Part shown: positions 10,367 to 26,300 of the stretch, in pieces
How positions within the stretch are numbered: the stretch's first letter is position 1
Layout of the letters: every line of letters begins with the position of its first letter
From: Sapria himalayana
Taxonomy: Eukaryota; Streptophyta; Magnoliopsida; Malpighiales; Rafflesiaceae
DNA length: 64,000 bases
Direction of reading: 5' to 3'
NCBI GenBank assembly: GCA_029783825.1
Contig: JAREIK010011351.1
Location: forward strand, 1 to 64,000
Notes under the pieces: model-generated
What the model saw: the letters and a program-made list of their open reading frames with translations, nothing else
Databases searched by the model: none
Told to the model about the DNA's origin: nothing
Made by a program: the position numbers and the translations under genes

Positions 10367-13300
10367 CCTATAAACCACTAAATGCCAAAAAACATAAATC
10401 GCTAAAGTCATAAATGAAAAAACCTTTAAATACTTAAAATATTAAACTGGTATACATTAATAATAATTCATAAATCTCATTTTAATTTTTATTCAGTATA
10501 TTTTTAAATTTTTGTTTTAATAATTTATCTGTTTATCTTTATAGAAATATTAATTAAAAAATAATTTATTAGTTAGACAAATCTAATTTAAATTAGACTG
10601 GTATACCCAAAATAATAAAGAATAAATCTCAATATTTTTTTTCATTATAATTTTAAATATTGATTTTAATTATTTATTTATTTATTTTTATATAAATATT
10701 AATCAAAAAATAAATTATGAGTTAGACAAATATAATTTATATAAATTAATTTTTGTCAAAAAAAATGGATAACCTTTTTAAAAGAAAATAAAAATTTCAA
10801 ACAACAAATTATTATATAATAATATATTTTGCTTTTCTTTTAAATCATTTTAGTTTTTGTAATTATATTTTAATTGATATCTATCTTATTAATAATAGAT
10901 TATTAATTAATTTTTTCATCATTATTAGAATATTTATAAATAAAATTATTTATATTGAATTTATATGATATATAAATATAATGATTATTATAACTAAATA
11001 TTGTATTTACATTTTAAAAAAAATTAAATATTATTATATTTTCAAATGTTATAACCTTTGAAAATATCAAAAAATAATAAAAAAATTTTTTGTATTATTT
11101 TATTTTTTTAATAAAACCTATAAACCACTAAATGCATACACAGTTAAATCAGTAAACTCGTAAATATCATAATGCCTAAATACATAAACCATTAAACCGC
11201 TATATATTACTTAATAATTAATAAATCTAATTTTTATTTCTATTTATTATAATTTAAAATATTCATTTTAATTATTTATTAGTTTATTTTTATAGAAATA
11301 TTTATTACCAATTAAATTATGAGAGCAACATATATATTTTAATTAATTTATTTTTAATAAAAAAAAATTATTCTTATAAAAGAAGTAAAAATTTAAAAAT
11401 TAAAAATTATTATCGAGTAATATATTTTACTTTAATTTTGAATCAATTTGAGTTTTGTAAATAATTTTTACTTAATATCAACATTTTTATTAATAGTTTA
11501 TTAATTTAAATTTTGATCATTATTATATTATCTATCAATAAAATTGATTATATTGAATTTATATGATATATAAATTAATTTTATTATAACTAAATATTGT
11601 ATTCACATTTCAAAAAATTTTAAATATTATTATATTTTAAAAGGTTATAACCTATGAAAATGATAACAAATTATAGAAATTTTTTTTGTTTTTTTATTTT
11701 TTTATATAAAACCTATAAACCACTAAATGCCTAAAAACATAAATTGAAAAATCCTAAACGACAAAACCTTTAAATACTTAAACTATTAAACAGGTGTACA
11801 ATAATAAAAAATCATAAATCTCAATTTAATTTTTATTAAGTATAATTTTAACTTTTTATTTGAATTATTTATCAGTTTATTTTTATAGAAATATTAATTA
11901 CAAATAAATTATCTGTGAGACAGATCTAATTTAAATAATTTATTTTTCATCAAAAAAAATATATATCCTTATAAAATGATGCAAAATTTTTAATACAAAA
12001 ATTTATTATTTAGTAATATATCTTATTTTTATTTAGAATCATTTTAGATTTTGCAATTTTAATTTAATTTATATCATTCTTATTAATAATAGTTTATTAA
12101 TTTTTTATTGATCATTATTATAATATCCAGTAATAAAATTATTTATATTGAGATTACATTATATATAATCATTAAGATTATTATTAATGAATATTATATT
12201 CACATTTAAAAAAAATTTAAAATTATTATAATTTCAAAGGTTATTACCTTCAAAAATTAAAAAAATCAAAAACTTAAATTTTTTATTTTTTAATTCAATA
12301 AATAAAAACTATAAATCACTCAAGGCCTAAACACTTAAATCACTAAACCTCAAAAGACCTTAATACTTAAACCATTAAACTGGTATATCCTGAATAATAA
12401 ATAATAAATCTTTATTTTATTTGTATTCATTATAACTTTAAATATACATTTTAATTATTTATTAGTTTATTTTTATAGAATTATAAATTAAACATAAATT
12501 ATGAGGAAGACAAATATAATTGAAATAATTTATTTTAATAACAAAAAATATAAACTTATAAAAATAAGTAAAACAACAAAGAAAGTATTATTTTGTGAAA
12601 TATTTTACTTTGATTTTGAATAAATTTTCGTTTTTCAAATATTTTTAAAATAATATCTATCTTATTTATAATAGTTTATTAATTTATTTTTTGATCATTA
12701 ATATAATTTATTTCAATATAATTGTTTATATTGAATTTACATGATATATAATTATTAATATTATCATAACTAAATATAATATTCACATAAAAAAAATTTA
12801 AAAATTGTTATATTTTCAAAGTTTATAAACTTAAAAAATGAGAAAAAGTAACAAAAATAAATTTTTTGTTATATCATTATTTAAATAAAACTTATAAACC
12901 ATTAAAAACCTAAATACATAAATTTCTAAACTCCTAAACCCCGAAGCCCCTAAATACCTAAACCTTTAAACTCGTAAACCTTAAATATAATTTAAATAAT
13001 TTATAGAAATATTAATTACAAAATAAATTATGAGTGACAAATATAATTTAAATAAAATATTTTTCAACAAAAAAAAAATATAAGCTTATAAAATGAAGCA
13101 AAAACTTAAAAAAAGTATTATTTAGTAATAAATTTTACTTTGATTTTGAATCAATTTATTTTTTTAATTATATTTTAATTTATATCTATCATATTAATAA
13201 TAGTTTATTAATTTATTTTTTCAAAATTGATATAATATTTTCAATAAAATTGTTTATATTAGTTTATATTATATATATTATAATAATACTTATTAATAAA

Positions 13301-16300
13301 TATTGTATTCACATTTTTAAAAAATTTTAAAATTATTATATTTTCAAATGTACATTTACTAATTTGAAAAAATATCAAAAATAAATTTTTTGTTATTTCA
13401 TTGTTTAAATAAAAGTTATAACCATTAAATGCCTAAATACTTAAATCAATAACTTCTAAATCTCGAAAACCCTATATAGATAAATTTTTTAAACAGGTAT
13501 ATCCTAAATAATAAATAATAAATCTCATTTTTATTTTTTTCATTATAATTTTAAATATACATTTTAATTATTTATTAGTTTATTTTTATATAAATATTAA
13601 TTACAAGATAAATTATAAGTTAGATAAATATAATTTATATAAATTAATTTTCAACAAAAAAATATATATAAACTTATTAAAAGAAGAAAAAAATTAAAAA
13701 CAAAAAATAATTATATAGTAATATATTTTACTTTGTTTCTGAATCATTTTAGGTTTTGTAATTATATTTTAATTGATATCTAACTTATTAATAATAGATT
13801 ATTAATTTATTATTTGATCATTATTAGAATATTTATCAATAAAAATATTTGTATGATATATAGATTTAATAATTATTATAACTAAATATTGTATTCACTT
13901 TTGAAAAGAATTATAAAATTATTATATTTTCAAAGATTGTAACCTTTGAACATGTGAAAAAACAAAAAATATATATTTTTTTTATTATTTCATTGTTTAA
14001 ATAAAACTTATAAATCACCAAATGCCTAAACACTTAAATCACTAAACTACAATATCCTGATAACCGAATATAGATAATCGTTTAAATAGGCATACTCTTA
14101 ATAATAATTAATAAATCTCATTTTTATTTGTTTTCAATATAATTTAAAAAATTCATTTTGATTGTTTAGTTGTTTATTTATATATATATTAATTATAAAA
14201 TAAATTATGAGTTAAAAATATAATTTATAAAAATTATTTTTCATCAAAAAATACATAAGCTTATAAAAAGAATAAAAATTTAAAAATTAATTATTATTAT
14301 TAAGTAATATATTTTGCTTTGCTTATGAATCATTTTAGGTTTTGATATTATATTTTAAGTAATATCAATCTTAATCATAATAGATTTTTAATTTATTTTT
14401 TGATAATTCTTAGAATATCTATCAATATAATTGTTTATAGTGAATTTATATGATATATAATTATTAAGATTATTATAAATATATTTTGGATTCACTTTTG
14501 AAAAGAAAAGTAAAATTTATTATATTTTCAAATGTTCCTTAAAAAATGAGAAAAAATAATAAAAATAAATTTTTTGTTATTTCATTTTTAAAATAAAACC
14601 TATATATCATGAAATGCTTAATTACTTAAATTAGTAAGCTCATAGTTCCTGAAACCCCTAAATACATAAATCTTTTAACAGATATATACTACTTAATAAA
14701 TAATAAATCTTATTTTTATTTCTATTTATTATAATTTTAATATTCATATAAATTATTTAAAGTTTAATTATTAATAAAAATTAATTACAAAAAAAATTTT
14801 GAGTTAGACAGATATTATTTAAATAATTTATTTTAAATCAATAAAAAATATAAGCTTATAAAAAGAAGGAAATATCTGAAAATTAAATATTATTATTAAG
14901 TAATATATTTTGATTTCATTTTGAATCATTGTGTGTTATGTAAATATATTTTAATTAATATTTATATTATTAATAATAGTTTATTAATTTAATTTTTGAT
15001 CATTATTATACTATCTATCATAAAAATTGTTTATATTGAATTTATATGATTTATAACTAGTAAGATTAATATAATTATACATGGTATTCACATTTCAAAA
15101 AATTTTAAAACTTATTTTATTTTCAAAGGTTATAACCTTTGAAAATCATATAAAATCAAAAAAAAATTTATTATATAAATAAAAACTATAAACTACTAAA
15201 TGCCAAAAAACATAAATTTCTAAACACATAAATGACAAAACCCCTAAATTAACAATCCATTAAACCGGTATACCATATATAATAAATCAAAAATCTCATT
15301 TTAATTTGTATTCATTATAATTTTAAATATTCATTTTAATTATATATTTGTTTATTTTTTATAGAAATATAAATCAAAAATAAATAAAGAGTGAGACATA
15401 TATAATTGTAATAATTTATTTTTAATCAAAAAATAAATATAAGATTATAAAAAAGAAGTAAAAATTTAAAAACAAAAAAATTATCAGTTAGTAATATAAT
15501 TTACTTTGATTTTGAATCATTATAGGTTTTGCTTTTATATTTTAATTGCAAATTTATGTTTTGATCATTATTATAATATATATCAATAAAATTACTTATA
15601 TTGAATTTAAATGTCTTATAAATATTAAGATTATTATATAAAATATTATATTTACATTTGAAAAAAATTTAAAAATTATTATATTTTCAAAGGATATAAT
15701 CTTCAAAAATTTAAAAAAATAATAAAAATAAATTTTTGCTATATCAATGATTAAATAAAACTTATAAACCACTAAATGCCTAAACACTTAAACATCGAAA
15801 CTCCTAAACACAAAAGCCCCTAAATACTTAAAACTTTAAACTCGTAAACCTTAAATATAATTTAAATAATTTATTAAAATATCAATTACAAAATAAATTA
15901 TGAGTGTTACAAATAAAATTTAAATAATTTATTTTTCATCAAAAAAATATATAAGCTTATAAAAAGAAGCAAAAACTAAAAAACAAAAAATTTTATTTAG
16001 TAATAAATTTTACTTGAATTTTGAATAAATTTAGGTTTTGCAATTATATTTTAATTTATATCCAACATAATAATAATAACATATTAATTTATTTTTTGAT
16101 AATTAATATCATATCTATGAATAAAATTGTTTATATTAAGTTTATATTATATATAATTATAATGATTATTTTTACATAATATTGTATTCACATTTTTAAA
16201 AAACTTTAAAATTATTATATTGTCAAAGGTTATAATATTTCAATATGTGAAAAAATATCGAAATAATTTTTTTGTTATTTAATTGTTTAAATTTAACCAA

Positions 16301-19300
16301 TAAACCACTAAATGCCTAAAAACATAAATTGCTAAAGTCCTAAAAGTCAAAATATCTAAATAATTAAAATATTAAACTGGTATACATTAATAATAATTCA
16401 TAAATCTCATTTTAATTTTTATTCAATATAATTTTATATTTTTATTTTAATTATTTATCAGTTTATTTTTATAGAAATATTAATTACAAAATAAATTAAT
16501 AGTGAGACAGATATAACTTAAATTAAACCGATATATCCTAAATAATAAATAATAAATAATAAATCACATTTTTTTCATTATAATTTTAAATATTCATTTT
16601 AATTATTAATTTTTTATTTTTATATAAATATTAATTAAAAAATAAATTGAGTTAGACAAATATAATTTATGTAAATTATTTTTAATCAAAACATCATAGA
16701 TAAACTTTTTAAAATAAAAAAAATTTCAAGACAAAAAATTATTATATAGTAATATATTTTGTTTTGCTTCTGAATCATTTTATGTTTTGTAATTATTTTT
16801 TAATTGATATCTCTCTTATAAATAATAGATTATTATGTTATTTTTTCTTCATTATTTGAATATTTATCAATAAAAATGTTTATATCAAATTTATATGATA
16901 TATAAATATAATGATTATTATAACTAAATATTGTATTCACTTTTGAAAAAAATTTTAAAATAAGTATTTTTTCAAAGGTTATAACCTTAGAAATTGTGAA
17001 AAAAAAAAAGTTTCTTTGTTATTCTATTGTTTAAATAAAACATATACGCCAGAAAATGCCTAAGGATTTAAATCACTAAACTACAAAATTTTGATACCTC
17101 AATATAGATAATCCTTTAAATCTGTATACCCTAAATAATAATTAATAAATTTCATTTTTATTTGTTTTCATTATAATTTAAAAAATTCATTTTGATTGTT
17201 GAGTTTTTTATTTTTATATTTGTATTAATTAAAATATAAATTATGAGTTAAAAATAAAATTTATAAAAATTATTTTTAATCAAAAAATTGATAAGCTTAT
17301 AAAAAGAATAAAAATTTAAAAACAAATAATTATTTGTTAGTATTATATTTTGCTTTGATTTTGAATCATTTTAGTTATTTTATTTTTTAAATAAAACCTA
17401 TAGACAATTAAATGCTTACTTACTTAAATAAGTAAGCTCATAAACCCCGAAACCCCTAAATACATAAAGATTTTGACATCTATATACTACTTAATAAAAA
17501 ATAAATCTTATTTTTATTTCTATTTATTATAATTTTAAATATTCATTTTAATTATTTATAGTTTAATTTTTTAGAAAAATTAATTACAAAATAAATTTTG
17601 AGTGAGACAAATATTATTTAAATAATTTATTTTTAATCAATAAAAAAATATAAGCTTATAAAAAGAAGAAAAATTTTAAAATAAATATTATTTTTTAGTA
17701 ATATATTTTGATTTGATTTTGAATCATTTTGTGTTATGTAAATATATTTTAATTAATATTTATATTATTAATAATAGTTTATTAATTTAATTTTTGATCA
17801 TTATTATAATATCTATCATTAAAATTGTTTATATTGAATTTATATGTTATATAATTAGTAAGATTAATATAATTATACATAGTATTCACATTTCAAAAAA
17901 TTTTTAAAATTATTTTATTTTCAAAGATTATAATCTTTGAAAATAAGAAAAAATCTATAAAATTTTTTTTATTTTTATTATAGAAATAAAATCTATAAAC
18001 CACTAAATACCTAAGAACATAAATTGAGAAACTACTAAACGACAAAACTCCAAATTAATCAAACCATTAAACCGGTATACCACATATAATAAATCATAAA
18101 TCTCATTTTAATTTGTAGTCATTATAATTTTAAATATTCATTTTAATTATTTATTAGTTTATTTTTTATAGAAATATTAATTACAAAATAAATAATGAGC
18201 GAAACAACTATAATTTTTGTAATTTATTTTTAATAAAAAAAAATATAAGCATATAAAAAGAAGTAAAAATTTAAATACAAAAAAATATTATTTAGTAATA
18301 TATTTTACTTTAGATTTTGAATCATTATATATAGATTTTGCAATTATATTTTAATTGCCATCAATCTTATTAAGAATAATTTATTAATTTATTATTTGAT
18401 CAATTTTATAATATCGAACAATAAAATTACTTATATTCTATTAAAATGTCTTATAATTATTAAGTTATTATAACTAAATATTATATTTACATTTGAAAAA
18501 AATTTAAAAATTATTATATTTTCAAAGGTTATAACCTTCAAAAATGATAAAAAATCACAAAAATAATTATTTTATTATTTTATTATTAAAATAAAACTTA
18601 TAAACCACTAAATGCCTAAACATTTAAATCTCTAGACTCCTAAACCCCAAAACACCCTAAATAGTTAAACCATTAAACCTATATAAACTAAATACTAAAT
18701 AATAAATCTTATTTTTATTTGTATTCATTATAATTTTAAATATTAATTTTAATTATTTTTTAGTTTATTTTTATAGAAATATTAATTACAAAATAAATAA
18801 TGAGTGAGACATATATAATTTAAATAAATTATTTTTTATGAAAAAAAATATAAGCTTATAAAAAGTAACAAAATTTCAAAAATTTAAAATTTTATTTAGT
18901 AATATAATTTACATTGATTTTGAAGTATTTTGGGTTCTGCAAATATATTTTAATTAATATCTGTCATATTAATAATAGTTTATTAATTTATTTTTTGATC
19001 ATCAAAATAATATATATTATTAAAATTTTTTATATTTAATTTACATCAAATATAATTATTAAGATTATGATAACTAAGTATTGTATTCATATTTTAGAAC
19101 TATTAAAAAATTATTATATTTTCAAAGCTTATAACCATTGAAAATCACGAAAATTCATAAAAATGAATTTTTTGTTATTTCAATCATTAAATAACACCTA
19201 TAAACACCTAAATGTTTAAACATATAATACAATAAACTCATTAACCCCAAAACAACAATAAACTTAAACTATTAAATAGGTATACCCTAAATAATTAATC

Positions 19301-20399
19301 ATAAATCTCATTTTTATTAGTATTCATTATAATTTTATATATACATTTTAATTATTTATTAAATTATTTTTATAGGAATATAAATTAAAAAATAAATTAA
19401 TAGTGAGACAAATATAATTTAAATTATTTATTTTTCATCAAAAAATATATAAGCATATAAATGGATACAAAAATATAAAAATTTTAAATTAATATTTAGT
19501 AAAATATTTCACTTTGATTTTGAATCATTTTAGGTTTTGTAAATATATTTTAAACAATATTTATCTTATTAATAATTGTTTATTAATCTTTTGTATGATC
19601 ATTATTATAATATATATCAATATAATTGTTTATATTAAATTTACGTGATATATAATTATTAAGTTTTTTATAACTAAATATAGTATTCACATTTAAAAAT
19701 CATTTAAAAATTGTTATCGTTTCAAAGGTTATATCCTTAAAAAAATGAGAACAAATAACAAAAAATTTTTTTTTGTTATTTTATTTTTTAAATAAAACCT
19801 ATAATCTACTAAATGCCTAAACACTTAAATCATTAAATTCTTAAATCCCAAAACACCTATATATATAATCTTTTAAACCCATATATTTTATCTTATTAAT
19901 AATAGTTTATTTAATATCTATCTTATTAATATATATTTACTTTGATTTAGATTCATTTTAGGTATTGCAAATAAATTTTATTTAATATCTATCTTATTAA
20001 TAATAGATTATTAATTTATTTTTTTATCGTCATCATAATATCTATAAAATAATTATTTATATAAAATTTACATAATATATAATTATTTAGATTATTATAA
20101 CCAAATAATATTTTCATATTTTAAAAGAATATAAAAATTATTAAGTTTTCATATTAATTACAAAATAAATTATGAGTGATACAAATATAATTTAAATAAT
20201 TTATTTTTCATCAAAACAAATATAAGCTTATAAAAAGAAGCAAAAACTGAAAAAAATTATTATTTAGTAATAAAATTTACTTGGATTTTGAATATTTTTA
20301 GGTTTTGCAATTATATTTTAATTTATATCTATCATATTAATAATAGCATAGTAATTTATTTTTTTGATAATTGATATCATATCTATCAATAAAATTGTT
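10201..20399 (+). repeat. Satellite higher-order repeat, copy 2
   Basis: This complete copy of the 17-monomer unit is 10,199 bp long. By eye it matches copy 1 almost base for base after the first 1.6 kb. Differences are mostly single-base length changes in A or T runs, with rare substitutions. It carries an extra base near 18,310 (ttactttaga for ttacttga-type sequence elsewhere) and shares with copy 3 a 'gaagtatttt' variant near 18,923 where copy 1 has 'gaattatttt'. No gene is seen; the only long frame, 15,596-15,787 on minus, is low-complexity satellite. Confidence 0.95.
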
Positions 20400-23300
20400 T
20401 ATATTTAGTTTATATTAGATATAATTATAATGATTATTATTACTAAATATTGTATTCATATTTTTAAAAAATTTTAAAATTATTACATTTTCAAAGGTTA
20501 TAACCTTTGAAAATGTAAAAAAATATCAAAAATAGTTATTTTGTTATTTCATTGTTTAAATAAAACCTATAAACCACTAAATGCCAAAAAACATAAATCG
20601 CTAAAGTCATAAATGAAAAAACCTTTAAATACTTAAAATATTAAACTGGTATACATTAATAATAATTCATAAATCTCATTTTAATTTTTATTCAGTATAT
20701 TTTTAAATTTTTGTTTTAATAATTTATCTGTTTATCTTTATAGAAATATTAATTAAAAAATAATTTATTAGTTAGACAAATCTAATTTAAATTAGACTGG
20801 TATACCCAAAATAATAAAGAATAAATCTCAATATTTTTTTTCATTATAATTTTAAATATTGATTTTAATTATTTATTTATTTATTTTTATATAAATATTA
20901 ATCAAAAAATAAATTATGAGTTAGACAAATATAATTTATATAAATTAATTTTTGTCAAAAAAAATGGATAACCTTTTTAAAAGAAAATAAAAATTTCAAA
21001 CAACAAATTATTATATAATAATATATTTTGCTTTTCTTTTAAATCATTTTAGTTTTTGTAATTATATTTTAATTGATATCTATCTTATTAATAATAGATT
21101 ATTAATTAATTTTTTCATCATTATTAGAATATTTATAAATAAAATTATTTATATTGAATTTATATGATATATAAATATAATGATTATTATAACTAAATAT
21201 TGTATTTACATTTTAAAAAAAATTAAATATTATTATATTTTCAAATGTTATAACCTTTGAAAATATCAAAAAATAATAAAAAAATTTTTTGTATTATTTT
21301 ATTTTTTTAATAAAACCTATAAACCACTAAATGCATACACAGTTAAATCAGTAAACTCGTAAATATCATAATGCCTAAATACATAAACCATTAAACCGCT
21401 ATATATTACTTAATAATTAATAAATCTAATTTTTATTTCTATTTATTATAATTTAAAATATTCATTTTAATTATTTATTAGTTTATTTTTATAGAAATAT
21501 TTATTACCAATTAAATTATGAGAGCAACATATATATTTTAATTAATTTATTTTTAATAAAAAAAAAATTATTCTTATAAAAGAAGTAAAAATTTAAAAAT
21601 TAAAAATTATTATCGAGTAATATATTTTACTTTAATTTTGAATCAATTTGAGTTTTGTAAATAATTTTTACTTAATATCAACATTTTTATTAATAGTTTA
21701 TTAATTTAAATTTTGATCATTATTATATTATCTATCAATAAAATTGATTATATTGAATTTATATGATATATAAATTAATTTTATTATAACTAAATATTGT
21801 ATTCACATTTCAAAAAATTTTAAATATTATTATATTTTAAAAGGTTATAACCTATGAAAATGATAACAAATTATAGAAATTTTTTTTGTTTTTTTATTTT
21901 TTTATATAAAACCTATAAACCACTAAATGCCTAAAAACATAAATTGAAAAATCCTAAACGACAAAACCTTTAAATACTTAAACTATTAAACAGGTGTACA
22001 ATAATAAAAAATCATAAATCTCAATTTAATTTTTATTAAGTATAATTTTAACTTTTTATTTGAATTATTTATCAGTTTATTTTTATAGAAATATTAATTA
22101 CAAATAAATTATCTGTGAGACAGATCTAATTTAAATAATTTATTTTTCATCAAAAAAAATATATATCCTTATAAAATGATGCAAAATTTTTAATACAAAA
22201 ATTTATTATTTAGTAATATATCTTATTTTTATTTAGAATCATTTTAGATTTTGCAATTTTAATTTAATTTATATCATTCTTATTAATAATAGTTTATTAA
22301 TTTTTTATTGATCATTATTATAATATCCAGTAATAAAATTATTTATATTGAGATTACATTATATATAATCATTAAGATTATTATTAATGAATATTATATT
22401 CACATTTAAAAAAAATTTAAAATTATTATAATTTCAAAGGTTATTACCTTCAAAAATTAAAAAAATCAAAAACTTAAATTTTTTATTTTTTAATTCAATA
22501 AATAAAAACTATAAATCACTCAAGGCCTAAACACTTAAATCACTAAACCTCAAAAGACCTTAATACTTAAACCATTAAACTGGTATATCCTGAATAATAA
22601 ATAATAAATCTTTATTTTATTTGTATTCATTATAACTTTAAATATACATTTTAATTATTTATTAGTTTATTTTTATAGAATTATAAATTAAACATAAATT
22701 ATGAGGAAGACAAATATAATTGAAATAATTTATTTTAATAACAAAAAATATAAACTTATAAAAATAAGTAAAACAACAAAGAAAGTATTATTTTGTGAAA
22801 TATTTTACTTTGATTTTGAATAAATTTTCGTTTTTCAAATATTTTTAAAATAATATCTATCTTATTTATAATAGTTTATTAATTTATTTTTTGATCATTA
22901 ATATAATTTATTTCAATATAATTGTTTATATTGAATTTACATGATATATAATTATTAATATTATCATAACTAAATATAATATTCACATAAAAAAAATTTA
23001 AAAATTGTTATATTTTCAAAGTTTATAAACTTAAAAAATGAGAAAAAGTAACAAAAATAAATTTTTTGTTATATCATTATTTAAATAAAACTTATAAACC
23101 ATTAAAAACCTAAATACATAAATTTCTAAACTCCTAAACCCCGAAGCCCCTAAATACCTAAACCTTTAAACTCGTAAACCTTAAATATAATTTAAATAAT
23201 TTATAGAAATATTAATTACAAAATAAATTATGAGTGACAAATATAATTTAAATAAAATATTTTTCAACAAAAAAAAAATATAAGCTTATAAAATGAAGCA

Positions 23301-26300
23301 AAAACTTAAAAAAAGTATTATTTAGTAATAAATTTTACTTTGATTTTGAATCAATTTATTTTTTTAATTATATTTTAATTTATATCTATCATATTAATAA
23401 TAGTTTATTAATTTATTTTTTCAAAATTGATATAATATTTTCAATAAAATTGTTTATATTAGTTTATATTATATATATTATAATAATACTTATTAATAAA
23501 TATTGTATTCACATTTTTAAAAAATTTTAAAATTATTATATTTTCAAATGTACATTTACTAATTTGAAAAAATATCAAAATAAATTTTTTGTTATTTCAT
23601 TGTTTAAATAAAAGTTATAACCATTAAATGCCTAAATACTTAAATCAATAACTTCTAAATCTCGAAAACCCTATATAGATAAATTTTTTAAACAGGTATA
23701 TCCTAAATAATAAATAATAAATCTCATTTTTATTTTTTTCATTATAATTTTAAATATACATTTTAATTATTTATTAGTTTATTTTTATATAAATATTAAT
23801 TACAAGATAAATTATAAGTTAGATAAATATAATTTATATAAATTAATTTTCAACAAAAAATATATATAAACTTATTAAAAGAAGAAAAAAATTAAAAACA
23901 AAAAATAATTATATAGTAATATATTTTACTTTGTTTCTGAATCATTTTAGGTTTTGTAATTATATTTTAATTGATATCTAACTTATTAATAATAGATTAT
24001 TAATTTATTATTTGATCATTATTAGAATATTTATCAATAAAAATATTTGTATGATATATAGATTTAATAATTATTATAACTAAATATTGTATTCACTTTT
24101 GAAAAGAATTATAAAATTATTATATTTTCAAAGATTGTAACCTTTGAACATGTGAAAAAACAAAAAATATATATTTTTTTATTATTTCATTGTTTAAATA
24201 AAACTTATAAATCACCAAATGCCTAAACACTTAAATCACTAAACTACAATATCCTGATAACCGAATATAGATAATTGTTTAAATAGGCATACCCTAAATA
24301 ATAATTAATAAATCTCATTTTTATTTGTTTTCAATATAATTTAAAAAATTCATTTTGATTGTTTAGTTGTTTATTTATATATATATTAATTATAAAATAA
24401 ATTATGAGTTAAAAATATAATTTATAAAAATTATTTTTCATCAAAAAATACATAAGCTTATAAAAAGAATAAAAATTTAAAAATTAATTATTATTATTAA
24501 GTAATATATTTTGCTTTGCTTATGAATCATTTTAGGTTTTGATATTATATTTTAAGTAATATCAATCTTAATCATAATAGATTTTTAATTTATTTTTTGA
24601 TAATTCTTAGAATATCTATCAATATAATTGTTTATAGTGAATTTATATGATATATAATTATTAAGATTATTATAAATATATTTTGGATTCACTTTTGAAA
24701 AGAAAAGTAAAATTTATTATATTTTCAAATGTTCCTTAAAAAATGAGAAAAAATAATAAAAATAAATTTTTTGTTATTTCATTTTTAAAATAAAACCTAT
24801 ATATCATGAAATGCTTAATTACTTAAATTAGTAAGCTCATAGTTCCTGAAACCCCTAAATACATAAATCTTTTAACAGATATATACTACTTAATAAATAA
24901 TAAATCTTATTTTTATTTCTATTTATTATAATTTTAATATTCATATAAATTATTTAAAGTTTAATTATTAATAAAAATTAATTACAAAAAAAATTTTGAG
25001 TTAGACAGATATTATTTAAATAATTTATTTTAAATCAATAAAAAATATAAGCTTATAAAAAGAAGGAAATATCTGAAAATTAAATATTATTATTAAGTAA
25101 TATATTTTGATTTCATTTTGAATCATTGTGTGTTATGTAAATATATTTTAATTAATATTTATATTATTAATAATAGTTTATTAATTTAATTTTTGATCAT
25201 TATTATACTATCTATCATAAAAATTGTTTATATTGAATTTATATGATTTATAACTAGTAAGATTAATATAATTATACATGGTATTCACATTTCAAAAAAT
25301 TTTAAAACTTATTTTATTTTCAAAGGTTATAACCTTTGAAAATCATATAAAATCAAAAAAAAATTTATTATATAAATAAAAACTATAAACTACTAAATGC
25401 CAAAAAACATAAATTTCTAAACACATAAATGACAAAACCCCTAAATTAACAATCCATTAAACCGGTATACCATATATAATAAATCAAAAATCTCATTTTA
25501 ATTTGTATTCATTATAATTTTAAATATTCATTTTAATTATATATTTGTTTATTTTTATAGAAATATAAATCAAAAATAAATAAAGAGTGAGACATATATA
25601 ATTGTAATAATTTATTTTTAATCAAAAAATAAATATAAGATTATAAAAAGAAGTAAAAATTTAAAAACAAAAAAATTATCAGTTAGTAATATAATTTACT
25701 TTGATTTTGAATCATTATAGGTTTTGCTTTTATATTTTAATTGCAAATTTATGTTTTGATCATTATTATAATATATATCAATAAAATTACTTATATTGAA
25801 TTTAAATGTCTTATAAATATTAAGATTATTATATAAAATATTATATTTACATTTGAAAAAAATTTAAAAATTATTATATTTTCAAAGGATATAATCTTCA
25901 AAAATTTAAAAAAATAATAAAAATAAATTTTTGCTATATCAATGATTAAATAAAACTTATAAACCACTAAATGCCTAAACACTTAAACATCGAAACTCCT
26001 AAACACAAAAGCCCCTAAATACTTAAAACTTTAAACTCGTAAACCTTAAATATAATTTAAATAATTTATTAAAATATCAATTACAAAATAAATTATGAGT
26101 GTTACAAATAAAATTTAAATAATTTATTTTTCATCAAAAAAATATATAAGCTTATAAAAAGAAGCAAAAACTAAAAAACAAAAATTTTATTTAGTAATAA
26201 ATTTTACTTGAATTTTGAATAAATTTAGGTTTTGCAATTATATTTTAATTTATATCCAACATAATAATAATAACATATTAATTTATTTTTTGATAATTAA